Positions 15,545 to 24,271 of a stretch of DNA of 51,966 nt are shown piece after piece. The position numbers and the translations under genes were made by a program. Position 1 is the first letter of the stretch; every line of letters begins with the position of its first letter. A model generated the notes under the pieces. It was not told the origin of the DNA and searched no databases. It saw only the letters and a program-made list of their open reading frames with translations. The stretch comes from Pseudomonadota bacterium (GTDB lineage Bacteria; Pseudomonadota; Alphaproteobacteria; Rhizobiales; Xanthobacteraceae), in contig JAEWHT010000242.1 in NCBI GenBank assembly GCA_023387695.1, forward strand, positions 1-51,966. The letters are read 5' to 3'.

Positions 15545-17137
15545 ATGCTGGAACTGCGCAAGGACATTTTCGCCGACGAGCGCGACGACAATCTGAAGGA
15601 AATCGGCAAGGGCACGCAACGCCAGGACATGCTCGGGCATGTCACGGGTACGTCCAGCTATTTCAACGACCACAAGCTGCAGGGCATGCTGCACCTGAAG
15701 GTCGTTCGCTCGACGCAGGCCCACGCCCGGATTCGCCGCATCGACACATCAGAGGCCGAGCGCTCGTCCGGCGTGCGCCGGATCATCCGCGGTGCCGACG
15801 TGCCGGTCAATCTCAACACGCTGCTCAGCCTGATCAATTTCGGCAAGGACGACGAGCCGTCGCTCGCCGTCGACAAGGTCCGTTACAAGGGCGAACCGAT
15901 CGTTGCCATCGTCGCCGACAGCGAGCGCGAGGCCTTTGAGGCGATCGCAAAGGTGAAGGTTGACTACGAGCCGCTGCCAGCGGTGTTCGACGTCGAGGAT
16001 GCGCTGAAGCCTGGCGCGCCGGTGGTCAATGAGACCTACCCAAAGAACACCTTCACCTATCACGAGACCTACGACCATCAGAGACTACGCTTCGGCGATG
16101 CCGACGCCGCGCTCGCCACCGCTGACCACGTGCTGGAGCAGCGGTACCAGATGTCGCCGATCGAGCACGCGCCGACCGAGACCAATGGTGCGATCGCCGC
16201 GCCCGACACCAACGGTCGGTACGTGGTCTACACCTCGACGCAGGCGCTGTTCTTCTCGGTCGACACCTGCGCCAAGATCCTGGACGTCCCGTCGAACACC
16301 TTCCACTTCATCGGTGGCACCGTCGGTGGCGGCTTTGGCGGCAAGGTCGATACGCTGACCGAGCCGCTGGCTATCCTCGGCGCAATGCTGACCGGGAAGC
16401 CGGTGCGTTACGTGTTCGGGCGCGAAGAGGAGATGCAGTACGGCCCGCCGCGCGGCGCCGAGCGCATCTACATCAAGGACGGCGTGATGCGCGACGGCCG
16501 CGTCGTCGCGCGCAAGATCCGCGCCTATTTCGATAGCGGCGCTTACACGCGGCTCTCCAGCTACGCCGCCGTCAAATGCGCCGCGCATCTGCCGGGGCCC
16601 TACACCATCCCGAACGTCTACGGCGACGTCTATTGCGTCTTCACCAACCGAACGCCGGCGACTGCCATGCGCGGCTTCGGCGTCACCGCAATGGATTTTG
16701 CGATCGAGTGCCAGATGGACAAGCTGGCGAACCTCGTCAACATGGACCCGATGGAGTTCCGGATCCTCAACGCCTACCGCGACGGCGACATGAAGGCGCA
16801 CCGGCGCGAGGCCAAGAACACGGCGCTGATCGAATGCGTCCAGGTCGCGGCGGAGAAGGCGAAGTGGCCTCTCCGCGCGGAGTTCAAGCAGGCGTCATCG
16901 CGCAAGGACGGCGGCGGCGCCCGCGCCGTCATCCCGCCAACGCCTACGGACTCTCGGGCAAGGCCAACGACGCCTGTCCAGCAACGCACCAGCTATGACC
17001 GGCTGCCACCCACCGTCACCCGCGAACCACCACGCGATCCACCGCCGCCCGCTCCGCCGCCCCCCTCTCCGCGGCCGGCCGCGCCCTCGCATGGCGCTGC
17101 CCGTTTCTCTTCCGTCTTCGGCACAAGGAGGCGCTAG
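15545..17137 (+). CDS. molybdenum hydroxylase large subunit, N-terminal half
   Basis: 530 residues. An a/b hammerhead domain (about 25-140) and the first Mo-cofactor domain (about 150-400) are present, with 'GGTVGGGFGGKVDTLTEPLA' (cofactor-binding Gly loop) and 'TAMRGFGVTAMDFAIE' (RGFG motif). From about residue 447 the protein leaves the family and becomes a Pro/Arg/Ser-rich tail (for example 'DPPPPAPPPPSPRP') ending at TAG 17135. The second cofactor domain is supplied by the next gene, which starts at the very next base. The CO-dehydrogenase active-site Cys loop (AYRCSFR) is absent, so the substrate is not expected to be CO. Hydroxylation of an N-heterocycle or aldehyde is more likely. Confidence 0.88.
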   Translation: MLELRKDIFADERDDNLKEIGKGTQRQDMLGHVTGTSSYFNDHKLQGMLHLKVVRSTQAHARIRRIDTSEAERSSGVRRIIRGADVPVNLNTLLSLINFGKDDEPSLAVDKVRYKGEPIVAIVADSEREAFEAIAKVKVDYEPLPAVFDVEDALKPGAPVVNETYPKNTFTYHETYDHQRLRFGDADAALATADHVLEQRYQMSPIEHAPTETNGAIAAPDTNGRYVVYTSTQALFFSVDTCAKILDVPSNTFHFIGGTVGGGFGGKVDTLTEPLAILGAMLTGKPVRYVFGREEEMQYGPPRGAERIYIKDGVMRDGRVVARKIRAYFDSGAYTRLSSYAAVKCAAHLPGPYTIPNVYGDVYCVFTNRTPATAMRGFGVTAMDFAIECQMDKLANLVNMDPMEFRILNAYRDGDMKAHRREAKNTALIECVQVAAEKAKWPLRAEFKQASSRKDGGGARAVIPPTPTDSRARPTTPVQQRTSYDRLPPTVTREPPRDPPPPAPPPPSPRPAAPSHGAARFSSVFGTRRR

Positions 17138-17140
17138 ATG
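17125..17140 (+). promoter_or_regulatory. Shine-Dalgarno site and stop-start junction between the two large-subunit genes
   Basis: AAGGAGG at 17125-17131 lies six bases before ATG 17138. TAG of the first half is directly followed by that ATG. A near-perfect ribosome site at the split argues that the second half is translated on its own rather than being a sequencing frameshift or decayed pseudogene. Confidence 0.8.
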
Positions 17141-18160
17141 ACCAGGCATCGCGGACGCGGCATCGCGTCGATCAACTATCCCATCGGCATGAATCTCGGC
17201 GGCGATCCCAGCCAGGCGCTGGTGCATTCCAACCCGAGCGGCAAGTTCACGGTGGCGCTGTCGTCCATCGACCTCGGCCAGGGCATGAAATCCGTGACGC
17301 GGCAGATCTGCGCGGAGACGCTGGGCGTGCCCGTCGAGGACGTCTATGTCGATACGGCCGACTCCGACACCGGCCCCCATTGCATGGGCTCGTTTGCTTC
17401 GCGCGGCACTCACCGTGTCGGCAATGCCGTGATGGCAGCCGCCCGCGAGGCGCGCGGCGTGATGATGGAAGCGGCCGCCGAGGAGCTGGAGGTTAACGCC
17501 GCCGATCTCGATACTGACGGCCGCGGTAACATCCACGTCAAGGGCGCGCCGCACCGTTCGATCTCGACCAAGGACGTCGCGATCGCGGCTCAGTTCAAGC
17601 AGGGCAAGACCATCTCCGGCCGCGGCATCTTCCTGGTGCCGCTCTCTGAAGTGAATCCGGAGACCGGCGAGATGTCGCCCGCCACTTGCTACGCCCATGC
17701 TTGCCTCGTTGCCGAAGTCGATGTCGATGACGAGACCGGCGAAGTCGCAATGGTCCGGATGGACTCCGCCTATGAGCTCGGCCGCGCGCTCAATCCGCGC
17801 CTGGTCGAGCAGCAGCTCGTCGGCGGCGCCTGGATGGGCGTCAGCCACGCGCTCTACGAGACGCCAGAGCCCTATTATCCCGAGCCCGTTCACGGCCCGC
17901 GCGACTTCGTCGAATATCTGATGCCCGGCCCCGGCGACATCTGTCCCCACGATATCGCCGTCCTGGAGCGCCCTGCCCCCGATGGCCCCTTCGGCGCCAA
18001 AGGTCCTGGCGAGATGTGCGCCAACCCGGTGCTGCCGGCGGTCGCCAACGCAATCTTCAACGCGGTCGGCGTCCGCATCGACGATCTGCCGATCACACCC
18101 GAAAAAGTGCTGCGCGCGATCAAGGCCCAGGGCGGCGCGCGGCCGCAGGCGCGGCGCTAG
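17138..18160 (+). CDS. molybdenum hydroxylase large subunit, C-terminal half
   Basis: 340 residues corresponding to the second Mo-cofactor domain of the xanthine dehydrogenase family: 'SSIDLGQGMKSVTRQICAETLGVPVEDV' (GQG motif), 'SFASRGTHRVGNAVMAAA', 'LNPRLVEQQLVGGAWMGVSHALYE' and near the end 'DGPFGAKGPGEMCANPVLPAVANAI', whose Glu in GPGE is the catalytic base of the family. It begins with a basic stretch (MTRHRGRG) and has no N-terminal half. With the preceding gene it should make one complete large subunit, as in other enzymes with split Mo subunits such as Eubacterium barkeri nicotinate dehydrogenase. Confidence 0.9.
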   Translation: MTRHRGRGIASINYPIGMNLGGDPSQALVHSNPSGKFTVALSSIDLGQGMKSVTRQICAETLGVPVEDVYVDTADSDTGPHCMGSFASRGTHRVGNAVMAAAREARGVMMEAAAEELEVNAADLDTDGRGNIHVKGAPHRSISTKDVAIAAQFKQGKTISGRGIFLVPLSEVNPETGEMSPATCYAHACLVAEVDVDDETGEVAMVRMDSAYELGRALNPRLVEQQLVGGAWMGVSHALYETPEPYYPEPVHGPRDFVEYLMPGPGDICPHDIAVLERPAPDGPFGAKGPGEMCANPVLPAVANAIFNAVGVRIDDLPITPEKVLRAIKAQGGARPQARR

Positions 18161-18172
18161 GGATCTTGGTTC

Positions 18173-19054
18173 ATGGCGGTCCGCAGCAACATCGTTGGCA
18201 TCGATAGTCCGGAGGCGCTGGAGAAGGCGCTGCGCGCGGCCTATTACCTCGCCGACGAGGGCCTCGCGACCGCGGCCTATCTCGGCCTCGCGCTAGGCAA
18301 ACCGCTACTGCTTGAGGGCGCGCCGGGTGTCGGCAAGACCGAGGCCGCAAAGGCGATCGCCGCCGTGCTCGGCCGCCGCCTGATCCGCCTGCAATGCTAC
18401 GAGGGTATCGACGCTTCGGCAGCACTCTACGAATGGAACTATCCCCGCCAGATGCTCGCGATCCGCCAGGCCGGCGACGAGAGCATCGACATCTACGGCG
18501 AGACCTTTTTGATCGAACGTCCAATGCTGGCGGCGCTCCGCGCACCGGACTCGACCGTGCTCCTGATCGACGAAATCGATCGCGCCGACCAGGAGTTCGA
18601 GGCGTTCCTGCTCGAGTTCCTCTCCGACTTCCAGATCTCGATCCCGGAGCGCGGCACCGTGCGCGCCGCTGAGCGCCCCGTCGTTGTGCTGACCTCGAAC
18701 CGGACCCGTGACCTCCACGAAGCCTTGCGCCGCCGATGCGTCTATCATTGGATCGACTATCCCACTGAAGAGCGTGAAGCCCGCATCGTGATGCTGCGGG
18801 CCTCCAGCGTTGCCGAAGCCACCGCGCGCGCCGTCGTCGCCGCCGTCGGCAAGCTCCGGCGCGAACCGCTGAGCAAGGCGCCTGGCATTGCGGAAGCCGT
18901 CGATTGGGCCGAGGCCGCGACACTCCTCAACAAGGGCGGCGCACGCTGGCCCGACGCCTTCAAGCGCTCGATCGGCGTCGCGCTGAAGGACGAGGAAGAT
19001 TTGCATTTCATCTCGCCCCGGCTCGACGCCATGCTCGCGGAGGCGACTGCATGA
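18173..19054 (+). CDS. MoxR-family AAA+ ATPase (CoxD-like)
   Basis: 293 residues. Walker A 'GAPGVGKTEAAKAIA', Walker B 'VLLIDEIDRADQEFEAFLLEFLSDFQI', sensor-1 'VVLTSNRTRDLHEALRRRCVYHWIDYP' and the arginine finger in 'RRRC' are all MoxR-type. MoxR ATPases act with a VWA protein as chaperones; CoxD and CoxE mature the active-site metal of CO dehydrogenase. Here the pair directly follows the Mo hydroxylase genes, so cofactor maturation of that enzyme is the likely job. The last codons overlap the VWA gene (ATGA at 19051). Confidence 0.92.
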   Translation: MAVRSNIVGIDSPEALEKALRAAYYLADEGLATAAYLGLALGKPLLLEGAPGVGKTEAAKAIAAVLGRRLIRLQCYEGIDASAALYEWNYPRQMLAIRQAGDESIDIYGETFLIERPMLAALRAPDSTVLLIDEIDRADQEFEAFLLEFLSDFQISIPERGTVRAAERPVVVLTSNRTRDLHEALRRRCVYHWIDYPTEEREARIVMLRASSVAEATARAVVAAVGKLRREPLSKAPGIAEAVDWAEAATLLNKGGARWPDAFKRSIGVALKDEEDLHFISPRLDAMLAEATA

Positions 19055-20172
19055 GCATCGAGCCACAGCTGCCGCGCGCCGCCCGCATCTTCGTCTCCTT
19101 TGTCGCCTTGATGCGCGCCAACAACTTCGCTGTCGCGCCGGAGCAGACCACCGCATTCCTCACCGCAATCGAGCTACTTGGCCCGCGCGACCTCAGGGAT
19201 ATCCGGCAAGCGGCGCTGGCCACCCTCGCCCCGCCGCCCGAGCGCCGCGCGACCTTTGACCGCCTGTTCGATCTGCATTTCCGCGGCAACGAAGCGATCG
19301 AACACAGCGATGATGGCGAGGACGACGAGACGGTCCGGCTCCAGGAAGAAGGCCGCGGCGATGAAGAGCCGCTGCTCTCCGACGACGCAAATGAGTCCGG
19401 CCTGACCGCCACACGCACAGAGGCGCTGGTCGAGCGCCGCTTTGCCCAGACGTCCACCACCGATGCGCTGCGGCGGCTGGCGCGCGAGGCGCCGAGCCGC
19501 CTGCCCCGGCGGCGCGGCCACCGCCGCATGCGCGCGCGCCGTGGTCCGTTCGCCGACCTTCGCCGCACCTTGCGCGACTCCGTCCGCAGTGACGGTGAGA
19601 TTCTGCGGCTCGGGCACATGAAGCGGCGCCAGCGCCCGCGCAAATTCTTGCTGCTGATCGACGTCTCCGGCTCAATGAAAAGCCGCACTGAAGAAAACAT
19701 GAAGCTGGCGCATGCGCTGATGCAGGCCGCGCCCAATGTCGAGGTCTTCACCTTCGGCACCCGTCTCACCCGCGTCACCCGCGCGTTGCGAGTCAAGCGC
19801 CGCGAGCAGGCGCTGAGCGCGGCCGCGCATCTTGTCAGCGACTGGGACGGCGGTACCCGCATCGGCGATGCACTCCAGGCCTTCCTTGCAGTGCCGCGCT
19901 TTGGCGGTTATGCGCGCGGGGCGGCTGTGGTCGTGGTCTCGGACGGGCTTGAGCGCGGCGAACCTGACGCGCTGCGCGATGCCGTCGCAAAACTCTCGCG
20001 GCGGGCCTGGCGTGTGAGCTGGCTGACGCCGCTTGCGACCAGCCCAGGCTTCCGTCCGCAGACCGAGGCGCTCGTCGCCATCGAGCGCTTCGTCGATGAT
20101 CTCGTCGACGGCGGATCGACCGGGTCCATCGTCGCACATGTCCTGGCGTTAGGACGAAGGAGAGTTGCGTGA
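19051..20172 (+). CDS. VWA-domain protein (CoxE-like), partner of the MoxR ATPase
   Basis: 373 residues. The start at 19051 forms ATGA with the MoxR stop; longer in-frame extensions overlap MoxR and are rejected. The N-terminal half is helical with an acidic stretch (about residues 85-115) and then a very basic region ('RLPRRRGHRRMRARRG'). The C-terminal VWA domain starts 'RKFLLLIDVSGSMKSR' with the DxSGS metal-ion-dependent adhesion motif, the conserved Thr in 'DWDGGTRIGDAL', and the Asp in 'VVVVSDGLERG'. CoxE-like proteins cooperate with CoxD in maturing CODH-type enzymes. Confidence 0.92.
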   Translation: MSIEPQLPRAARIFVSFVALMRANNFAVAPEQTTAFLTAIELLGPRDLRDIRQAALATLAPPPERRATFDRLFDLHFRGNEAIEHSDDGEDDETVRLQEEGRGDEEPLLSDDANESGLTATRTEALVERRFAQTSTTDALRRLAREAPSRLPRRRGHRRMRARRGPFADLRRTLRDSVRSDGEILRLGHMKRRQRPRKFLLLIDVSGSMKSRTEENMKLAHALMQAAPNVEVFTFGTRLTRVTRALRVKRREQALSAAAHLVSDWDGGTRIGDALQAFLAVPRFGGYARGAAVVVVSDGLERGEPDALRDAVAKLSRRAWRVSWLTPLATSPGFRPQTEALVAIERFVDDLVDGGSTGSIVAHVLALGRRRVA

Positions 20173-21053
20173 CCGATATTGTCGACGGGCATCACCATAT
20201 CTGGCGGCAGGCCGACCTGCCCTGGCTGGTCGGCCCGATGCAGCCGCGCATCTTCGGACCCTATGAGGCGATCCGTCGCGACTATCCGCTTCCCGAATAT
20301 CTCGACGATCTCAAGGGCACCGGCGTGACCCGCTCGGTCTACGTCCAGACCAATTGGGCCAACGACCGCTTCGAGGACGAAACCGCCTGGGTGCAGCAGA
20401 CCGCCGACGAACACAGCTGGCCCCACGCGATCGTCGCCTACGCCAATTTCGCCGTGGACGATGTGCGCCCGCAGCTCGATCGCCTGAAGCGCTATCCGCT
20501 GGTGCGCGGCGTGCGCATGCAGCTGCATTGGCATGAGAACCCGCTCTATCGGTTTGCTGCCAAACCGGATCTCTGCATCGATCCCATGGTCCGACGCAAC
20601 GTCGCGCGTCTCGCCGATTACGGCTGGAGCTTTGATCTCCAGCTCTTCACGCCGCAGATGCCGGATGGCACCCAACTCGCGGAGTCCTGCCCGAAGGTGA
20701 CCTTCATCCTCCAGCATGCCGGCATGCTCGAAGACCTGTCGCCCGCAGGTCGCGCGGCCTGGCGCGCCGGGATGGCCCGGCTTGCCGCCTGTCCGAACGT
20801 CGTCTCGAAACTCTCCGGGCTCGGCACCTTCATTCACCGAAACGACCCGGCGCATATTGCCTCGGTCGTTGCCGACACTGTCGCAATTTTCGGCGCCGAC
20901 CGCTGCCTGTTCGGCTCCAATTTCCCGATCGAGAAATTGTGGACCAGCTACCGCGAGCTCGTCGACGCGTTTCGCACGGCGGCTGCACCGCTGAGCACCG
21001 CACAACAGGATGCGATCTTCAAGACGACGGCGACGCGCGTCTATCGACTTTAA
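20169..21053 (+). CDS. amidohydrolase-family (amidohydrolase_2) TIM-barrel hydrolase
   Basis: 294 residues from a GTG overlapping the preceding TGA (GTGA). The metal motif 'IVDGHHHIW' is at the N-terminus. 'RGVRMQLHWHENPLY', 'VTFILQHAGMLED' and 'LFGSNFPIEKLWTSY' mark the other metal and catalytic strands of the amidohydrolase_2 family (TIM-barrel lactonases, decarboxylases and related hydrolases). It would act on an intermediate of the pathway begun by the Mo hydroxylase or monooxygenase, for example hydrolysing a lactone. The exact substrate is unknown. Confidence 0.87.
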   Translation: MTDIVDGHHHIWRQADLPWLVGPMQPRIFGPYEAIRRDYPLPEYLDDLKGTGVTRSVYVQTNWANDRFEDETAWVQQTADEHSWPHAIVAYANFAVDDVRPQLDRLKRYPLVRGVRMQLHWHENPLYRFAAKPDLCIDPMVRRNVARLADYGWSFDLQLFTPQMPDGTQLAESCPKVTFILQHAGMLEDLSPAGRAAWRAGMARLAACPNVVSKLSGLGTFIHRNDPAHIASVVADTVAIFGADRCLFGSNFPIEKLWTSYRELVDAFRTAAAPLSTAQQDAIFKTTATRVYRL

Positions 21054-21083
21054 CAAATAAAAGAGAACGGGGAGAGAAGAGAA

Positions 21084-21932
21084 ATGGCGCTGGAGATCAA
21101 GATCCTGGACTACGGCGATATCGAGCTGGAATCGAGCTTTCTGGTGCTCGGTCGCGATTGCGGCCGCACACGCCGCGTCCTCACTCTCGGCTTCCTGATC
21201 CTCGGCGGCAAATATCCGGTCGTTGTCGATACCGGCTACCGCTCCAACCAGATCATGGAAACGCTCGGCATGCGCGGCCTGCAGTACCATGAGAACATGA
21301 TCGAGAACCAGCTCGCCCGCCACGGTGTGCGCATGGGCGACGTGCGCTTCGTCTGCCACACCCATCTGCACATCGACCACGCCGGCAAGGACGACCTGTT
21401 CCCGATGAACACAACGGTTGTCGTCAACCGCAAGGAGCTCGAATACTCCGTCTCCGGCCTGATGCATCCGCAATATCCGGCGCCCGACATCAAGCATCTG
21501 ATCGACCGCCTGCACACCAAGAGCGCGCTGCGCTTCCTCGACCTCGAGATCACCGGTCCCGTCGAGCTGATGCCCGGCGTCTATTGCGACGCGGCCAATG
21601 CCCACACCGAGGGCTCGATGAACATCATCGTCGAGACCGCCGACGGCATCGCCACCATCTGCGGCGACGTGATCTATGATTTCAACGACCAGATCGTCAC
21701 GCCTTTCAACGAAATCCATGACGCGGAGCCGCGCACCACCGGCAATCACGGCACCAGCAAACGCGCCGAGAAGGCGTCGATCAAAAAGCTGCTCAGCAAT
21801 TCTCGCTACCTGCTGCCGGTGCACGATCGCCCCGCCAAGATCGAAGGCGGCACCGTGGTCGGCCGCCTGCACGACCAGGTCCCCGGTCCGATCGTGCAGT
21901 CCCTGCCCGCACGCAACTGGTTCCCAGCCTGA
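21084..21932 (+). CDS. metallo-beta-lactamase-fold hydrolase, N-acyl homoserine lactonase family
   Basis: 282 residues, GGGGAGAG upstream. The zinc motif 'CHTHLHIDHAGK' (HxHxDH), downstream His in 'AANAHTEGSMNI', Asp in 'ICGDVIYDFND' and a terminal 'VHDR' match the AiiA/AttM lactonase group. Some members quench quorum sensing. Given the neighbours (another lactonase-type domain, an amidohydrolase), hydrolysis of a catabolic lactone is at least as likely as signal degradation. Confidence 0.85.
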   Translation: MALEIKILDYGDIELESSFLVLGRDCGRTRRVLTLGFLILGGKYPVVVDTGYRSNQIMETLGMRGLQYHENMIENQLARHGVRMGDVRFVCHTHLHIDHAGKDDLFPMNTTVVVNRKELEYSVSGLMHPQYPAPDIKHLIDRLHTKSALRFLDLEITGPVELMPGVYCDAANAHTEGSMNIIVETADGIATICGDVIYDFNDQIVTPFNEIHDAEPRTTGNHGTSKRAEKASIKKLLSNSRYLLPVHDRPAKIEGGTVVGRLHDQVPGPIVQSLPARNWFPA

Positions 21933-21952
21933 TATGACCTGAGGATCGTCCG

Positions 21953-23530
21953 ATGACACACGTCACGCTGCGTTCCGAATTCGAGACCCTGATCGACCCC
22001 TACGCGCCGGTCGCGCAGGTCGGCACAGGCTTTGAATTCACGGAAGGACCGATCTGGCATCCGGTCGATCATTACCTGCTGTTCTCGGATATGCCCGGCG
22101 ACGTTCGCCGACGCTGGGATGCACGGCGCGGCGTCGCCGAGGTCAAGCGCCCGTCGAACAAATGCAACGGCATGACCTACGATGCCGAGCTCAATCTGAT
22201 CGTCTGCGAGCACGCGACCTCGTCGCTGATCCGCGAACGGCCAGACGGGCGGCGCGAAGTCCTAGCCTCGCATTTTGGAGGACAGGAGCTCAACAGCCCC
22301 AACGATGTCTGCGTCCACTCCTCGGGTGCAATCTATTTCTCCGATCCCTGGTACGGCCGCATGCCGGTCTTTGGCGTCGAGCGGCCGCGCCAGCTTGGCT
22401 TCCAGGGCGTGTATCGTGTCATGCCCGGCAGCGAGCCCAAGCTCGTGGTCGAACGCAATCTGTTCGACCAGCCGAACGGGCTATGCTTCTCGCCCGACGA
22501 AAAGCTGTTCTACGTCAACGACACCGTTCAGGCGTTGATCCGCGTGTTCGACGTCAATGCCGACGGTACGCTGTCGAACGCGCGCGTGTTCGCGAGCGGC
22601 ATCAAATCCGAGCTGGAAGCAGGCCTGCCCGACGGCATGAAATGCGACCAGCACGGCAATGTCTGGGTCACCGCGCCCGGCGGTGTCTGGGTGTATTCGC
22701 CGCGCGGCGACCTGCTCGGGAAAGTTCGCGTACCCGAGATGGTCGCGAACCTCGCCTGGGGCGGGCCCGACTTCCGCACGCTCTATCTGACCTCGACGCA
22801 TTCGGTCTACGCCATCCCGACCAAGACCGGCCCGCGCCACGAGCCCTATATGAGCGGCAGGCGCGCGAGCGGCGGAGCCGCAAGTGCCGGCCCCGCCGCT
22901 GCTGCCCCCATTCTCGCCGACGGCGAGATGCGGCTCGATCCAAATCGCTGCGCCATGATCATTCAGGACCTCCAGAACGACGTCATCATGGACGGTGGGG
23001 CGTTCGCCGAGTCCGGCGCACCCGGCCATGCGAAGCAACAGCACGTCGTCGAGAACGTCCGCCGCCTCGCCGAGACCGCCAGGTCGAAGGGCGTCGTCAT
23101 CATCCATGTCTGGTTCGTGGTCGAGCCAGGTGCGCCTGGCGTCACGCTGAACGCGCCGCTGTTCGAAGGTCTCGTCGACAGCAAGGCAATGGTGCGCGGC
23201 AGCTGGGGCGCAGCGCCGGTGCCGGGCCTCGAACCACGCCCCGGCGATTTCGTGGTCGAGAAGATGCGGATGAGCGCCTGGGAGGGCACGCGACTGGAGA
23301 CGATCCTCAAGGCCACCGGCCGCGACATGATCATCAACACGGGCGCCTGGACCAACATGTCGGTCGAGCACACCGCCCGCACCGGCGCCGACAAGGGCTA
23401 TTTCATGGTGGTGCCGGAGGACTGCTGCTCGACCATGAATGCCGACTGGCACTCGGCCTCGATCAACTTTGCCATGCAGAACGTCGCCGTCGTGACGCGG
23501 GCAGATGCGGTCATCAGAGCGCTGGGATGA
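21953..23530 (+). CDS. fusion: SMP-30/gluconolactonase domain + isochorismatase-like hydrolase domain lacking the catalytic Cys
   Basis: 525 residues in one continuous frame. Residues 1-300 are an SMP-30/gluconolactonase six-bladed propeller: metal ligands in 'FTEGPIWHP', 'NSPNDVCVHSSGAIYFSDPWYG' and 'LPDGMKCDQHGNVWVTAPGGVWVY'. After a Gly/Ala-rich linker, residues about 330-520 are an isochorismatase-like domain with Asp339 ('IIQDLQND') and Lys437 ('VVEKMRMSAWEGT'). Where the family has Cys in 'TNxCVExTAR' this protein has 'TNMSVEHTAR' (Ser470, codon TCG at 23360). The fusion suggests sequential ring-opening and amide/ester hydrolysis. The second site may be altered, inactive, or use serine. 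Confidence 0.87.
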   Translation: MTHVTLRSEFETLIDPYAPVAQVGTGFEFTEGPIWHPVDHYLLFSDMPGDVRRRWDARRGVAEVKRPSNKCNGMTYDAELNLIVCEHATSSLIRERPDGRREVLASHFGGQELNSPNDVCVHSSGAIYFSDPWYGRMPVFGVERPRQLGFQGVYRVMPGSEPKLVVERNLFDQPNGLCFSPDEKLFYVNDTVQALIRVFDVNADGTLSNARVFASGIKSELEAGLPDGMKCDQHGNVWVTAPGGVWVYSPRGDLLGKVRVPEMVANLAWGGPDFRTLYLTSTHSVYAIPTKTGPRHEPYMSGRRASGGAASAGPAAAAPILADGEMRLDPNRCAMIIQDLQNDVIMDGGAFAESGAPGHAKQQHVVENVRRLAETARSKGVVIIHVWFVVEPGAPGVTLNAPLFEGLVDSKAMVRGSWGAAPVPGLEPRPGDFVVEKMRMSAWEGTRLETILKATGRDMIINTGAWTNMSVEHTARTGADKGYFMVVPEDCCSTMNADWHSASINFAMQNVAVVTRADAVIRALG

Positions 23531-23533
23531 GCG

Positions 23534-24160
23534 GTGGCGAAGCTTCTGCATCTGTCCTGTTCGCCGCGCGCCGACTCTGAGTCGAGTGCCGGCGCGCGCG
23601 TCTTCCTTGACGGCTTTCGCCAGGCCCATCCCGATTGGGACATCGACGTGGTCGATCTCTGGCGCGAGCATATGCCGGAATTTGTGGGCCCCATCGTCGA
23701 CGCCAAATATGCGAGGATGAAGGCGCAGGTTTTCAACGACGCGCAACGTAGCAGCTTTGCCGAAGCCGAACGGATGGCACTCCGCTTCTCGCTGGCCGAT
23801 CGCGTGCTGATCTCAACCCCGATGTGGAACTTCGGTATCCCCTATAAGCTGAAACAGTGGTTCGACATCGTGATCCAGCCCGGACTAACGTTTCGCTTCG
23901 ATCCCGCGCAGGGCTATTTTCCGCTGCTGAAGGACCGGCCGACCATCGTGATCCTTGCGTCCGGCAGCGACTTTGCCACCGGCATGAACCGTGGCCGCAT
24001 CGACATGGCGACGCCCTATTTGCGCGAGGCGCTCCGCTTCATCGGCGTCAGCGACGTGCGCTTCGTGCCGATCGGTCCAACGGCAGGCCCGGCCGAACCG
24101 ATCCGCGCCGCGCGCGAGACCGCCCACCGCCGCCTGGCCGAGATGGCGAAGCGTTTCTGA
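23534..24160 (+). CDS. NAD(P)H-dependent flavodoxin-fold oxidoreductase (AzoR-like)
   Basis: 208 residues from a GTG at 23534, three bases after the preceding stop. Flavodoxin_2 fold: FMN phosphate loop in 'LHLSCSPRADSESSAGARVFLDGF', then 'DRVLISTPMWNFGIPYKLKQWFDIVIQPGLTF', which is the FMN/dimer motif of FMN-dependent NADH azoreductases and quinone reductases. It may supply reduced flavin or reduce a quinone-like intermediate. If it feeds FMNH2 to the luciferase-like monooxygenase at the cluster start, the two would form a two-component system; that is inference. Confidence 0.87.
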   Translation: MAKLLHLSCSPRADSESSAGARVFLDGFRQAHPDWDIDVVDLWREHMPEFVGPIVDAKYARMKAQVFNDAQRSSFAEAERMALRFSLADRVLISTPMWNFGIPYKLKQWFDIVIQPGLTFRFDPAQGYFPLLKDRPTIVILASGSDFATGMNRGRIDMATPYLREALRFIGVSDVRFVPIGPTAGPAEPIRAARETAHRRLAEMAKRF

Positions 24161-24271
24161 GCCGCATTCGTGGCTTTGCGGAATGGAGGTTAAACACGCC
24201 ACCTTGCGGTGATATGGAATGGGTTCGGACCATCAGAGTTCTGGCGAATTTGAAGACAAGGAAGGGACACC

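Noticed and set aside
16900..17137. Frameshift or pseudogene at the large-subunit split
   Set aside because: The downstream half has its own Shine-Dalgarno site and intact catalytic motifs, and the stop and start abut. A real split is the simpler reading, though comparison with relatives is needed.
14233..18160. CO dehydrogenase (coxMSL)
   Set aside because: The layout and CoxD/CoxE neighbours fit the family, but the large subunit lacks the AYRCSFR active-site loop of form I CO dehydrogenase.
19908..21959. 683-codon open frame on the minus strand
   Set aside because: It lies antisense to the VWA, amidohydrolase and lactonase genes, all with clear motifs. It is a GC-rich shadow frame with low-complexity composition.
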